Below are positions 25,552 to 33,913 of a DNA stretch of 64,000 bases, one piece after another. A program made the position numbers and the translations under genes. The stretch spans positions 62,001 through 126,000 of the forward strand of contig CANNQP010000003.1 of assembly GCA_947507875.1 (NCBI GenBank), given 5' to 3'. The notes beneath the pieces are model-generated. The model worked only from the letters and a program-made list of their open reading frames with translations. It was not told the DNA's origin and searched no databases. This stretch comes from Verrucomicrobiaceae bacterium (GTDB lineage: Bacteria; Verrucomicrobiota; Verrucomicrobiia; Verrucomicrobiales; Verrucomicrobiaceae). Position 1 is the first letter of the stretch, and each line of letters begins with the position of its first letter.

Positions 25552-27336
25552 ATGAGTTCTTCTTATCCTGATCGTTGGTGCCTTGGAGCTTGGTTCTCTG
25601 GCTTCGGAGCTGCGGACTACCTTGCCTTCAGAGCGGCCTTATCTGCCGACCTGAAGGCTCTCGGCGAAAAGACACTGACTGAGAAACCTTCGTCCACAGA
25701 GATTGCTCAGCGTATCCTCGATCTGGAAAGCTTGGGAGATCGCTTGGGCCACTTGTCTGCTTACTTGGGCTGCCTTTCTGCTGATGATGCGAACCATGAA
25801 GAAGTCAAAGGGGACGAGGCCTGGTGCGCGACGCTAGAGGCTGAAAATCTAAAGCTTCATGCAAATCTCCGCTCCGTGCTTGCCCAGCTGGAGGAGTCCA
25901 GCTTTCAGCAACTGCTGGCTGAGCCGTCCATGAAAGAGGCAAGCCATGCGATCCAGAGGATGCGAATGGAAGGTCGCCAGCAGATGAACCCCGAGCTGGA
26001 ATCCCTCGCAGCTGATCTCAATGTGAATGGCCTCCATGCCTGGGGCAGGCTCTATGACACACTGACAGGACAGATGGATTTCCCGATGACCTTCCCCGAT
26101 GGCCGTGTCGAACAGGTGCCGATGTCTCGCCGCCGGGCTTTGATGGCGATGCCAGATCGTCGTGTGCGAGCAGCCGCCTTTCATGAAGGACAGAAGCCTT
26201 GGCTCGAGCACGAGGTCACCCTGGCTACTGCGCTGAATGGCATCGCTGGCACACGCCTTTCGCTCTATGGTCGGCGGGGAGTGGGGCATTTTCTGACCCC
26301 CCCGTTGTTCGATGCCGCGATGAGCCGAGAGGCACTGGAAGCGATGTTATCTGCCATTCATGAAAACCTTGAGCTGCCCCGCCGTGCTCTGAGAAAGGCC
26401 GCAAGCCTGCAGGGCAGCTCAGCGCTTTGCTTTTATGACTTGGAAGCTCCCCAAATCGCCGCTCCTGAGGGAATGAACCTGTCTTGGGAGGATGCTTGTG
26501 CGAAGGTAGAGTCCGCCTTTCGCACGGCCTACCCGGCACTGGGCGAATACTTCAAGGAGATGATGGCCAAGCGCTGGATCGAAGCAGAGCCGCGTGCGGG
26601 GAAACGTCCAGGAGCCTTCTGTACAGGGTCCTTACTGCGCCGTGAACAACGCGTTTACATGACCTACCACGGCACGGTGCATGACATGGTCACTTTGGCG
26701 CATGAGGTCGGCCATGCGTGGCACTCACGCGTGCTGAACTCGATGCGTTCGATGGCGGTAGCCTATCCGATGACCTTGGCTGAGACGGCCTCTAACTTTG
26801 GCGAGATGATTCTCCTCTCCGGGTTAATGCAAGATCCGTCTCTAGAGGCAGCCACGCGTGCTTATTTGATCGATCAGGAAATGCTGCGAGCTCACGCAAA
26901 CTTGGTGAACATCCCGATGCGCTATGCGTTTGAGAAAGCCTTCTACACGGAACGAGCTGCGGGTGAGGTTTCGGTATCACGAATCAAAGAGCTGATGAAG
27001 GAAGCGCAGCAAAAGCTGTATGGCGATACCCTAGAATCAGGCGCTGAAGACTCGATGTTCTGGGCCTCCAAGATGCACTTTTACATCACAGGCCTCTCGT
27101 TCTACAATTTCCCCTATGTCTTTGGCTATCTTCTGAGCCAAGCGCTCTTTGCTCAGTTTAAGGAGGAAGGACCGGCCTTCCTGCCACGCTACGAGGCCTT
27201 TTTGCGCCTGACGGGGAGCGCTAACTGTGAGGAGGTGGTGCGCCACACCTTGGGTCAAGATTTGACCACACCTGCGTTTTGGACACGCGCCATCCAGGCC
27301 ATGACCCCGTCTTTGATTGCTTACGAGGCGCTGTGA
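25552..27336 (+). CDS. pepF: M3 family oligoendopeptidase (PepF-like)
   Basis: 594 residues from the ATG at 25552. The zinc site is HEVGH at residues 384-388 (in VTLAHEVGHAWHS) with the third ligand Glu411 in LAETASNFGEM. The upstream RPGAFCTGSLLRREQRVYMTYHG region (parts) and the N-terminal helical domain fit PepF-type oligoendopeptidases, about 600 residues. It degrades short peptides in the cytoplasm. No signal peptide. Its last 16 bp overlap the end of the convergent nusG-like gene. It follows gatB by 115 bp, perhaps on its own promoter. Confidence 0.93.
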   Translation: MSSSYPDRWCLGAWFSGFGAADYLAFRAALSADLKALGEKTLTEKPSSTEIAQRILDLESLGDRLGHLSAYLGCLSADDANHEEVKGDEAWCATLEAENLKLHANLRSVLAQLEESSFQQLLAEPSMKEASHAIQRMRMEGRQQMNPELESLAADLNVNGLHAWGRLYDTLTGQMDFPMTFPDGRVEQVPMSRRRALMAMPDRRVRAAAFHEGQKPWLEHEVTLATALNGIAGTRLSLYGRRGVGHFLTPPLFDAAMSREALEAMLSAIHENLELPRRALRKAASLQGSSALCFYDLEAPQIAAPEGMNLSWEDACAKVESAFRTAYPALGEYFKEMMAKRWIEAEPRAGKRPGAFCTGSLLRREQRVYMTYHGTVHDMVTLAHEVGHAWHSRVLNSMRSMAVAYPMTLAETASNFGEMILLSGLMQDPSLEAATRAYLIDQEMLRAHANLVNIPMRYAFEKAFYTERAAGEVSVSRIKELMKEAQQKLYGDTLESGAEDSMFWASKMHFYITGLSFYNFPYVFGYLLSQALFAQFKEEGPAFLPRYEAFLRLTGSANCEEVVRHTLGQDLTTPAFWTRAIQAMTPSLIAYEAL

Positions 27337-27884
27337 TCTAATTCCCGACCGGCGACCACGGCGCGCGGCATGTGCTCGGTGAGGACTTGGGTGGTTTTCA
27401 CTTCGACCAAACGTTCTCGACCCAGAAATTCGAGCAGGATTTTCACCCGCTCTTCACCGGTAAGCACGCTATTCACAATGCCTTTCAGACCTCGCATGGG
27501 ACCTTCGGTGAGTTCGACCACATCGCCAACCTTCACATTCACCTGCACTTCCTTCACCACTTGATCATCCATCTCTTCACGGATGGCCTGAATCACCATG
27601 TCTGGCACAGGACTCATGGTGTCACCAAAACCAACAATACGCAGCACGTTTTGGGAATGCTTGACCGCACGGATGGAGGTGGCCGGAACAAAGCGTGCAA
27701 AGAAGTAGCTAGGAAAAAGGGCCTCCGTGAACCAGACCTTACCGCGGCGGGTGTTGCGCTGAAATTTGATGCGCGGACAGTAGGCCTCTACCCCAGACAA
27801 TCCCTGCATCATGCCCGCAGCGAGGTGCTCGCATTTGGGGCGGGTGTGAATGACATACCAGGCAGCTTCGGTGGAGAGTTCCAT
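27321..27884 (-). CDS. NusG-family transcription antitermination paralogue
   Basis: 187 residues from the ATG at 27884. The NGN domain begins AAWYVIHTRPKCEHLA and includes the FPSYFFARF strand. The C-terminal KOW domain has VGDVVELTEGPMRGLKGIVNSV. It lacks the secE-rplK context of housekeeping NusG and so looks like a specialised paralogue of the RfaH/LoaP kind, which boosts long surface-polysaccharide or secondary-metabolite operons. No such operon is next to it, so it would act at a distance. It ends inside the 3' end of pepF (16 bp overlap). The gene it serves cannot be named. Confidence 0.88.
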   Translation of the reverse strand: MELSTEAAWYVIHTRPKCEHLAAGMMQGLSGVEAYCPRIKFQRNTRRGKVWFTEALFPSYFFARFVPATSIRAVKHSQNVLRIVGFGDTMSPVPDMVIQAIREEMDDQVVKEVQVNVKVGDVVELTEGPMRGLKGIVNSVLTGEERVKILLEFLGRERLVEVKTTQVLTEHMPRAVVAGRELDHSAS

Positions 27885-27996
27885 GGACAGGTGTCGGCGT
27901 GATAGGCCCGGCATGCGTCATGGGCAACTCCCGTTTGCGCAAAGCGCGGGACTACTCCAGTCTGCGCGCCCTTCCTCTAGCCAGCCTTCGCCACGT

Positions 27997-28587
27997 ATGC
28001 TCAAAGACCTGCACGACTACCTCTATCACCTCGCCCCAAGCGGCGGGCTGCCGATGAAGCCTGTAGGCATCCTTCTGGGACTGGCGCTGCTGGCGAGCCA
28101 CCTTTGGGCTTGGCGCAATGCAGACCGCACGCGTGCCTTCCTGCGCGCTTTCCCCAGAAATTACAAGTTAGGCGCACTGATCCTGACCATCGACTTTGCC
28201 TGGGGCATGATGGCACTGGCCAACATGGACATGGGAGAGTTCTACTTTTTGCGGAAGTGGTTTCTCATGCTCGTGCCTGTGGGATTTGCGGCGGTGCTGA
28301 TCTTCGTGCCTGAATTTCTAGCTGTGCGGGCACTGGGAAGCTTGATGCTGCTCGTGGCTGGCCCCGTGTTGGCTTCAGCCTTTCTCCAGGAGCAAGTGAC
28401 ACGCCTGCTTCTGCCTGCACTGGCGTACGTTTGGATCATCGCTGGCATGTATTTTGTCGGCATGCCCTACCTGATGCGCGATGGCATCGACTGGCTGCTC
28501 GCGCGTGAGAGTCGGTGGAATCTCGCCGTCTGGTCTGGTGTCGGCTACGGGGCACTGCTGCTCGTGTTGGCCCTTTTCACCTACTGA
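27997..28587 (+). CDS. Hypothetical multi-pass membrane protein
   Basis: 196 residues from the ATG at 27997; upstream in-frame codons overlap the divergent nusG-like gene. About five hydrophobic segments are visible: residues near 22-37 (VGILLGLALLASHLW), 55-72, 85-105, 110-145 and the final one ending LLLVLALFTY. No family motif is recognised. It is divergent from the nusG-like gene and its stop overlaps by 7 bp the stop of the convergent pseudo-protease gene. Function unknown. Confidence 0.75.
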   Translation: MLKDLHDYLYHLAPSGGLPMKPVGILLGLALLASHLWAWRNADRTRAFLRAFPRNYKLGALILTIDFAWGMMALANMDMGEFYFLRKWFLMLVPVGFAAVLIFVPEFLAVRALGSLMLLVAGPVLASAFLQEQVTRLLLPALAYVWIIAGMYFVGMPYLMRDGIDWLLARESRWNLAVWSGVGYGALLLVLALFTY

Positions 28588-30293
28588 GCTACCCCCATAG
28601 ACGTCGGAGCAGAGCGCTTCTGATGTTCGGCAAAAGCTTGGCGCGCTTCTGCATTACGCCCCGACTTTTTCAGCGCGTAAGCTAGGTTTTTCCAGGCCTG
28701 CGGATGAGATGGACGCAAACGCACCGCGTTGCGATAAGCCTTGACCGCTTCCTCGAAAGCCTGAGATCGATCCAGCAGCAGCCCCTGATAATACCAAGCT
28801 TCAGCGCTGCGGGGATCGAGCTTCAGACTACGGGTAACGGCGGTCTGCGCCCCCTCGTAGTCGCGCAACCGACCACGCACATAGGCACTGAGATACCAGG
28901 CCTGTGCATGCGTGGGCGCCAACAGCATGACACGACGCAGCGAGTCATCGGCGCTGCCGAGGTCGCCATCGCGCACCTGTCGGCCTGCCAAAAGCAACCA
29001 AGCGAGAGCGTCATCCGGGCGCTGCTCCACCGCGAGCTCCAGGGCCTCACGATCCTCGTTGCTGTCGTCTGGAGTTTGCCGCGACTGGCGCAGCTTATCA
29101 AAGGCTAGTTGATGCCAATACAGGCCGGATTGGGGGTCGAGCGCTACCGCCTTGCGCTGGCAATTCACGGCCTCTTCTGCTGCCCCGAGATGAGTCGCCG
29201 CCAGGCCCAGCAGTGCCCAACATTCGGCACTGCGTGGGTATTTCTGGGTCAGTTCCATCAGCTGGCGTAAAGCGGGCTCCAGGCGCTTTTGCTGAAGAGT
29301 CTGGAAGGCACGCTGGAAACCTACATCTTGGGCCACCTGACGCAGCTTGGGACGGCGCGGTAAAGCATTCAGCGGCTGCATGGGGGCACGTTCACGCCGG
29401 ATGTGCAGGGCTGCAGCATCACAGCGTAGGGCGAAATTCATCCAGCTCTTGAGCGGCACCTTCATGCCGACGATGGCGATCACACGCCCTTCATCATCAT
29501 AGACGGGTGAACCCACCGCACCCGGGGAATCTTGGCCACGCACATTGAGCCAGCCCAGTCCCGTCAGCGAATTGTCCGCCTGCATCATGGCATCGGCGAG
29601 CACGAGCCCGCGCTTTTCAGAAACAGCCACCAGGTGGCATGCCTTCTCCGAGGCAAAGCTTGTGCCTGGAGCAAGTTCCGCCGGCGTCGTGTCACGGTGC
29701 TCGCTCTGCAGCAGAGCGACACCTGTGACGAGATCAGCATGATAAAAGCCACGGATGCGGTGGTTCGCACCATCCGCACCTGTCGCAGTGATGTAATCAA
29801 TCTGCTCAGCGATCTCAGGGTGAAGCAGGCCACTGTCAGTCAAAATCACGCCATCAGCAGATACAAAGCAGCCCACACCGATGGCAAGCTGCGAGCCATG
29901 AGCGTCCCAGACGCGAAGACTGACCACACTGCGCACGATTTTCATGCCAAGCTCACGCAGGCGTTCATCTTCCTGGGTGGGCGGGCGAAAGGGCACAGGC
30001 ACCTGAGTCTCAGAAGGAATCAGAGGGAGAAGCGGAGGCAGCAGGTCTGCCTCAGGATCCGCCACGAGTGGCAACGGTTTCCCCGACTGCTGGAACAGCA
30101 ACAGAGGGTTCTCATAATCGGCGGCATCCACAGCTCCGCGGGGATCATCAGGCAGCTCCAGACGAGGCATCTCCGGCCGTTTGGATTGGGTCGGTTTAGC
30201 TTCCGCACGCCTCGTAACAGGGTCGAGCACCTCGGCCGGCAGTGGCTTGTTTTCAGCCACCTGTGCCATCATCACCGGCACGAGAGCCAGCAT
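28581..30293 (-). CDS. Trypsin-like pseudo-protease with TPR repeats
   Basis: 570 residues. A short hydrophobic start suggests export. Residues about 110-290 look like a DegP/HtrA-type S1 domain (GVGCFVSADGVILTDSGLL, ALLQSE, SPGAVGSPVYDDEGRVIAIVG), but the triad is gone. The His position is Gly155 (TDSGLL for TNxHVV), the Asp position is Gly191, and the Ser position is Val260 (GAVGSP for GNSGGP). From about 330 to the end there are six or so TPR units (for example SAEAWYYQGLLLDRSQAFEEA). So it probably binds peptides or partners rather than cutting them. It is divergent from the beta-barrel gene with only 36 bp between starts. The role in the envelope is inferred. Confidence 0.82.
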   Translation of the reverse strand: MLALVPVMMAQVAENKPLPAEVLDPVTRRAEAKPTQSKRPEMPRLELPDDPRGAVDAADYENPLLLFQQSGKPLPLVADPEADLLPPLLPLIPSETQVPVPFRPPTQEDERLRELGMKIVRSVVSLRVWDAHGSQLAIGVGCFVSADGVILTDSGLLHPEIAEQIDYITATGADGANHRIRGFYHADLVTGVALLQSEHRDTTPAELAPGTSFASEKACHLVAVSEKRGLVLADAMMQADNSLTGLGWLNVRGQDSPGAVGSPVYDDEGRVIAIVGMKVPLKSWMNFALRCDAAALHIRRERAPMQPLNALPRRPKLRQVAQDVGFQRAFQTLQQKRLEPALRQLMELTQKYPRSAECWALLGLAATHLGAAEEAVNCQRKAVALDPQSGLYWHQLAFDKLRQSRQTPDDSNEDREALELAVEQRPDDALAWLLLAGRQVRDGDLGSADDSLRRVMLLAPTHAQAWYLSAYVRGRLRDYEGAQTAVTRSLKLDPRSAEAWYYQGLLLDRSQAFEEAVKAYRNAVRLRPSHPQAWKNLAYALKKSGRNAEARQAFAEHQKRSAPTSMGVAQ

Positions 30294-30329
30294 GAACCAT
30301 GTAGAATGGAGCAGGCGCGAAGATTACCC

Positions 30330-31064
30330 ATGCGCGCACTCCCAGCCCTTCTCCTTAGCTTTGCTTTGCCTACCTTCACGCAGGCGGCCGATCTTGAGCT
30401 CATGTCACTCGGCCCTGCCAAAGAAGATGCCATCGGTAAACGCAAGTTTGGTCCCTATGTGGGTGTCGCCATGGGTTCGACCACAGGTCAAAAAGGCCGA
30501 GTGCAGCTCGGCAATTTGAAGTCAGACCTAAATGGCCACGATGGAGCGGCCATGATCAGCATGGAGGTCGGCAAAAGCTGGCGCATGCGTCGCATTCCTC
30601 TGATGTTTTCCTTGGACGCCGAAGGAACCTTCACTGCGACCTCGCTAGAAGGTCAATTTCGGAACGCGAGCCGTGCGAACGATCCTCGCACCTACTCAGC
30701 GGACATGAGTTCCCTTTTCTTCACGCTCAATGGAACCTTCGCCCTCGACCTCTGGCGATACCGCGCGCGCATGGGTCAGGTACTCGCAGGTTTCCGCCCG
30801 TACGTCGGTGGCGGCTTCGGAGGTGGACAAGTTTGGTATCGCAACGCAACAGCTTCGACGGGAACCGCCACAGCACCAAGCGACGCACCGTTCAACATTG
30901 ATGAATTCATCAACTCCTGGAATTGGTATGCGGGCCTCGAGTGGTGCTGGAAAGATCAATACTCCTTGTTTGCCGAGTATCGCAAAACCATGGTCGGCGA
31001 CCTTGATGATTTGGCCAACTTCTCGAACGAAGGTTACATGATCGGCTTCCGCTATCGCTACTGA
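30330..31064 (+). CDS. Outer-membrane beta-barrel protein
   Basis: 244 residues from the ATG at 30330, with a signal peptide ending at TQA (about residue 19); an ATG at 30306 would add 8 residues. After a short acidic linker, alternating aromatic and glycine strands follow (KFGPYVGVAMGST, FRPYVGGGFGGGQVWY, QYSLFAEYRKT) and the chain ends GFRYRY, a C-terminal aromatic strand typical of BAM substrates. It fits an OmpA/OmpW-like eight-stranded barrel. It leads a plus-strand set with the lipoprotein at 31112 and the BamD-like protein at 31593. Ligand unknown. Confidence 0.82.
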   Translation: MRALPALLLSFALPTFTQAADLELMSLGPAKEDAIGKRKFGPYVGVAMGSTTGQKGRVQLGNLKSDLNGHDGAAMISMEVGKSWRMRRIPLMFSLDAEGTFTATSLEGQFRNASRANDPRTYSADMSSLFFTLNGTFALDLWRYRARMGQVLAGFRPYVGGGFGGGQVWYRNATASTGTATAPSDAPFNIDEFINSWNWYAGLEWCWKDQYSLFAEYRKTMVGDLDDLANFSNEGYMIGFRYRY

Positions 31065-31111
31065 TTTTTGATTCGCCTCTTAGCCCCACCTCACCCCTCC
31101 CCCTTCGCTCC

Positions 31112-31591
31112 ATGCTCCGCGCCTCGTTCCTCCTCCTCACCGCCGCAGCCACCTTCGGCCTGACTTCTTGCAAAACCGTCACCACAGCCCGCAGTCAGTT
31201 CCCAGACAGTCCTGTGTCATGGCAGTTGGTCAGTGAAATGGTCGATGAAGAAACCATCGACTACACCTTGAGGTTCCGCAACACCGGCACTCAGGTGATC
31301 AGCTTTGACTACACGGTCTCTGATGAACCTGGAGTGCCTCACACCGATGCTGAAGGCCCCAATTCGGGCTTGGTCGAAAATCTGTATCCCGGCGCGGAAG
31401 CGAACGTGAAGAATCCCCTGAAGCGGATGAAAAACATCTACGTGGTGCTGGGTCGTGTGACCTACGGAAAGAAAGACAGCAGCGCACTAGCGAAGCTTTA
31501 CAAGCCATCGGCAGCGAAAGCAGCTGCTCATTCCCCTGAGACTGCAGCATCTCTGCCCTTGCTAGAACCTGTGACACCTCCTGCTCCTTGA
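31112..31591 (+). CDS. Hypothetical lipoprotein
   Basis: 159 residues. Signal peptide with lipobox GLTSC, so Cys20 is likely lipidated. The mature part has a beta-sandwich-like region (TIDYTLRFRNTGTQVISFDYTV, parts) and the KNPLKRMKNIYVVLGRVTYGKK stretch, then an Ala/Pro-rich tail. This pattern resembles small envelope lipoproteins of the YcfL kind, but I cannot name the family. The next gene starts 1 nt after its stop, so the two are translationally linked and may act together at the outer membrane. Confidence 0.75.
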   Translation: MLRASFLLLTAAATFGLTSCKTVTTARSQFPDSPVSWQLVSEMVDEETIDYTLRFRNTGTQVISFDYTVSDEPGVPHTDAEGPNSGLVENLYPGAEANVKNPLKRMKNIYVVLGRVTYGKKDSSALAKLYKPSAAKAAAHSPETAASLPLLEPVTPPAP

Positions 31592-31592
31592 G

Positions 31593-32564
31593 ATGGATCA
31601 AACGGCTAAGCAGTGGATCTTTTTTTTCGCCGCCCTACTGAGCTGGGGCGGCGTTTTTGCGCAGGGAAACGATGAAGCCAATGCCATCAGGCTTTACCAA
31701 CGAGGGATGAAGCAGCTGGGAGATGGCGAGGCCGAAGAGGCCCTCGAACGCTTCAATACCGTGGCGAAACGCTACCGGGGCTCTCACGCCTGTGCACTAG
31801 CCCTCTGGGAAATCTATCGCATCCAAGAACATCTGGATAATCCAGAGGCTGCCTTTGAAGCTCTAAATCGCTTAGCCACCGAACAGCCTGGGCACTTTGA
31901 AAAAGCCCAATCCATGCAGCTCAAGCTCGTGCGCCGATGGGTCGGCAACGATCCCAAGTACAAACGAAGCCTTGAAGTCAAAAAGGCACCCGAAACCATC
32001 TTGCCAGAAACGCTGCTGGCCATGCTGAATGCGATCGTCAAAAGCGGGCCGCGAAGCGAGGCGGGTATCGAAGCCCAATTCCTTCGAGGCCTCGTACATG
32101 ATCGTGCCAATCAAAAGCGAGAGGCCATCGCTAGCTACGAAGACTTTGCGGAAAACTTCCCCACCCATGAGCTGGCGGATGATGCAGCCTTTCAAGTCGC
32201 CGACATTCCCTACCGGCAGTGGCGACAGATGCGTGGAGATTCCCCCCATCAGCGAGAGGCGGCTGCGGTCGGCCTGTCTTGGTTCCTGGCGCGTTACACT
32301 CAGTCTGACAAAGCTGCGCAAGCTCGCGCTTACCTTGCCGAAGTTCAAGTGGCCGAGCGACGCGAATTGCTCAGCCTGGCACGCTTTTATGAAAGCCGCA
32401 GCAAGCAAGAAGCTGCAGCCGTGTATTACCGGCAGTTAGGAGAAAAATTTCCCGAGTTTGTCACCACCGATGAAACCCTCGCAGCCAAGGTGCGTGGGAG
32501 CATGAATGGCGCATCGAACAATCACCCCACAGGTGGGGAAGATCTTCAAGTCGGCCCACGCTGA
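31593..32564 (+). CDS. Secreted TPR protein, BamD/YbgF-like
   Basis: 323 residues. Signal peptide (hydrophobic to about residue 23, likely cleavage AQ|GN) but no lipobox Cys, unlike typical BamD. TPR-type helical pairs run through it (AIRLYQRGMKQLGDGEAEEALERF, AIASYEDFAENFPTHELADDAAF, AAAVYYRQLGEKFPEF, quoted in parts), as in outer-membrane assembly factors. It begins 1 nt after the lipoprotein gene. A role in outer-membrane assembly with the beta-barrel two genes upstream is inference; other tetratricopeptide scaffold roles are possible. Confidence 0.75.
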   Translation: MDQTAKQWIFFFAALLSWGGVFAQGNDEANAIRLYQRGMKQLGDGEAEEALERFNTVAKRYRGSHACALALWEIYRIQEHLDNPEAAFEALNRLATEQPGHFEKAQSMQLKLVRRWVGNDPKYKRSLEVKKAPETILPETLLAMLNAIVKSGPRSEAGIEAQFLRGLVHDRANQKREAIASYEDFAENFPTHELADDAAFQVADIPYRQWRQMRGDSPHQREAAAVGLSWFLARYTQSDKAAQARAYLAEVQVAERRELLSLARFYESRSKQEAAAVYYRQLGEKFPEFVTTDETLAAKVRGSMNGASNNHPTGGEDLQVGPR

Positions 32565-33039
32565 GTTAACCAACATCCATCGTGGGCATGACTCACGCGG
32601 AATCAGGAAAAAAGCTGACAGTGGCGAGCGTGCTAGCGTTTTTATGACCATCTCTCGATGATACATTGTTAGGTCGCATGCATCATCAGACTCATGCTCC
32701 CTGTCGGAAGCAGTGGCTTGAGCTGTCGCTGCTCATCGCCGTCTTTAGATAACTCAAGAGATGCATGGAACGCACTTGTTCAGCTCCAAGAAGCTAGTGT
32801 TAGCACTATGTTTTTTCACAGCAGGCAGCGGCACACCATGCTCTGCTAGACCACGCCCACTAACGTGTTTTATAACCTTTGGAATCGTCGAACTCTTGGT
32901 GAACCCAAGATTCACCAGCTCCTCTGCATTGTCGGAAGAAGCAAAAAAAGAAACAACATGCAGCCTCAAAGATGGGCTAAAGACGCCGTCCCTGCTGCCC
33001 TTTCACTCTTCCATGTTTGACTGATCGCAAGGGCCAGGC
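32565..33039. other. Gene-poor stretch between convergent genes
   Basis: 475 bp between the ends of the TPR gene (plus) and the His-rich barrel gene (minus). A plus-strand frame at 32761-33024 (87 residues) starts with a signal-like hydrophobic stretch, but it has no spaced ribosome-binding site and no family sequence, so I leave it uncalled. A weak hairpin with a short T run is near 32620-32645. No strong terminator, RNA gene or repeat seen. Confidence 0.45.
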
Positions 33040-33879
33040 TTAGAAGCGCCAAAGCAGCCCCAGGTGCAAGGTCAAGTCTGGGGCCGAAGGCGTAAGTCCA
33101 GCGCCGAAACCAATCCGCAGCGCAAAACCGCCCGGCAAACCGACCATGCTCGTTAGCAAGAGTTGCTGAGCGCTGTTTCTCTCTTCGAAATCACCCGTCG
33201 CCTCCACCCCGAGCGAAAAATCATGATTCACCTCATGGCGTAGACCTACGGCATAACCCCAGCCAGGACTCCCTCCATCGCCTGATACAAAGCTAACTAA
33301 ATTTGCTACTAGCTTTGTATTTTCTTCAACATCAGCCTCGAGGATAAGTCGGCTATGCCAGCCGCTTTCTCCATGACGATGAATGCCCCCGTGCGAACCG
33401 TGACGGTATCCACCTGAACCATGATCATGAATGATCGGTGGGGGTGCGTCAGGGCCTGTGCCGGGATCATGAACGTGCACAGAGCCATTTCCATGAGCGT
33501 GGCCAGCTCTTTCCGCAAATTCATAAGCCGTCCAAAGGCCTGCACGAAAGTTGAATGGCCCAGAAGGCACAGGCAGAGCCAGCAGCCACTGGGGCGTGAT
33601 GCCCTTGTAGCGCCAACCTTCCCCTTCATCGGAAAAGCCAACATTGAGGCCAAAAGCGAGCGCCGGAGCCAAGCCAATGAAGAAGCCAGGTTCTGTCGAA
33701 AACTCATTTGCCGAACCCTCACGGGAATATTCCACTCCCGTGAGAGCAACACCGCCGAAGCCGGAAGGAATGGCACTATCCTGAACTAGGATGAAGTCCC
33801 GCCCATGGTGGCCATGGACAGGACAAAATCCAAAGAACAGCAGGCAGGCTATCAGCCTACGCAAGAGGCGGGAGGACAT
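33040..33879 (-). CDS. His-rich outer-membrane barrel protein
   Basis: 279 residues. Signal peptide ends near GHHGRDF, so the mature protein begins with His-His. The body reads as beta strands with Gly and aromatics and ends LLWRF, a typical last barrel strand. One loop of about 55 residues (roughly 125-180) has over a dozen His in HxH and HGxxH patterns (HAHGNGSVHVHD, IIHDHGSGGYRHGSHGGIHRHG), a probable metal-binding loop facing outside. It is the last gene of the operon starting at 44795 and lies 34 nt after the Trp-repeat protein, so a role in copper capture or passage is inferred. Zinc or nickel are alternatives. Confidence 0.78.
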   Translation of the reverse strand: MSSRLLRRLIACLLFFGFCPVHGHHGRDFILVQDSAIPSGFGGVALTGVEYSREGSANEFSTEPGFFIGLAPALAFGLNVGFSDEGEGWRYKGITPQWLLALPVPSGPFNFRAGLWTAYEFAERAGHAHGNGSVHVHDPGTGPDAPPPIIHDHGSGGYRHGSHGGIHRHGESGWHSRLILEADVEENTKLVANLVSFVSGDGGSPGWGYAVGLRHEVNHDFSLGVEATGDFEERNSAQQLLLTSMVGLPGGFALRIGFGAGLTPSAPDLTLHLGLLWRF

Positions 33880-33913
33880 CTCAGGCAGTGGTGTTCAGAC
33901 CTCGGGATCTGCC

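Noticed and set aside
32761..33024. Possible small secreted protein (87 codons)
   Set aside because: The ribosome-binding purines touch the ATG with no spacing, the sequence has no family match and it lies between convergent gene ends.
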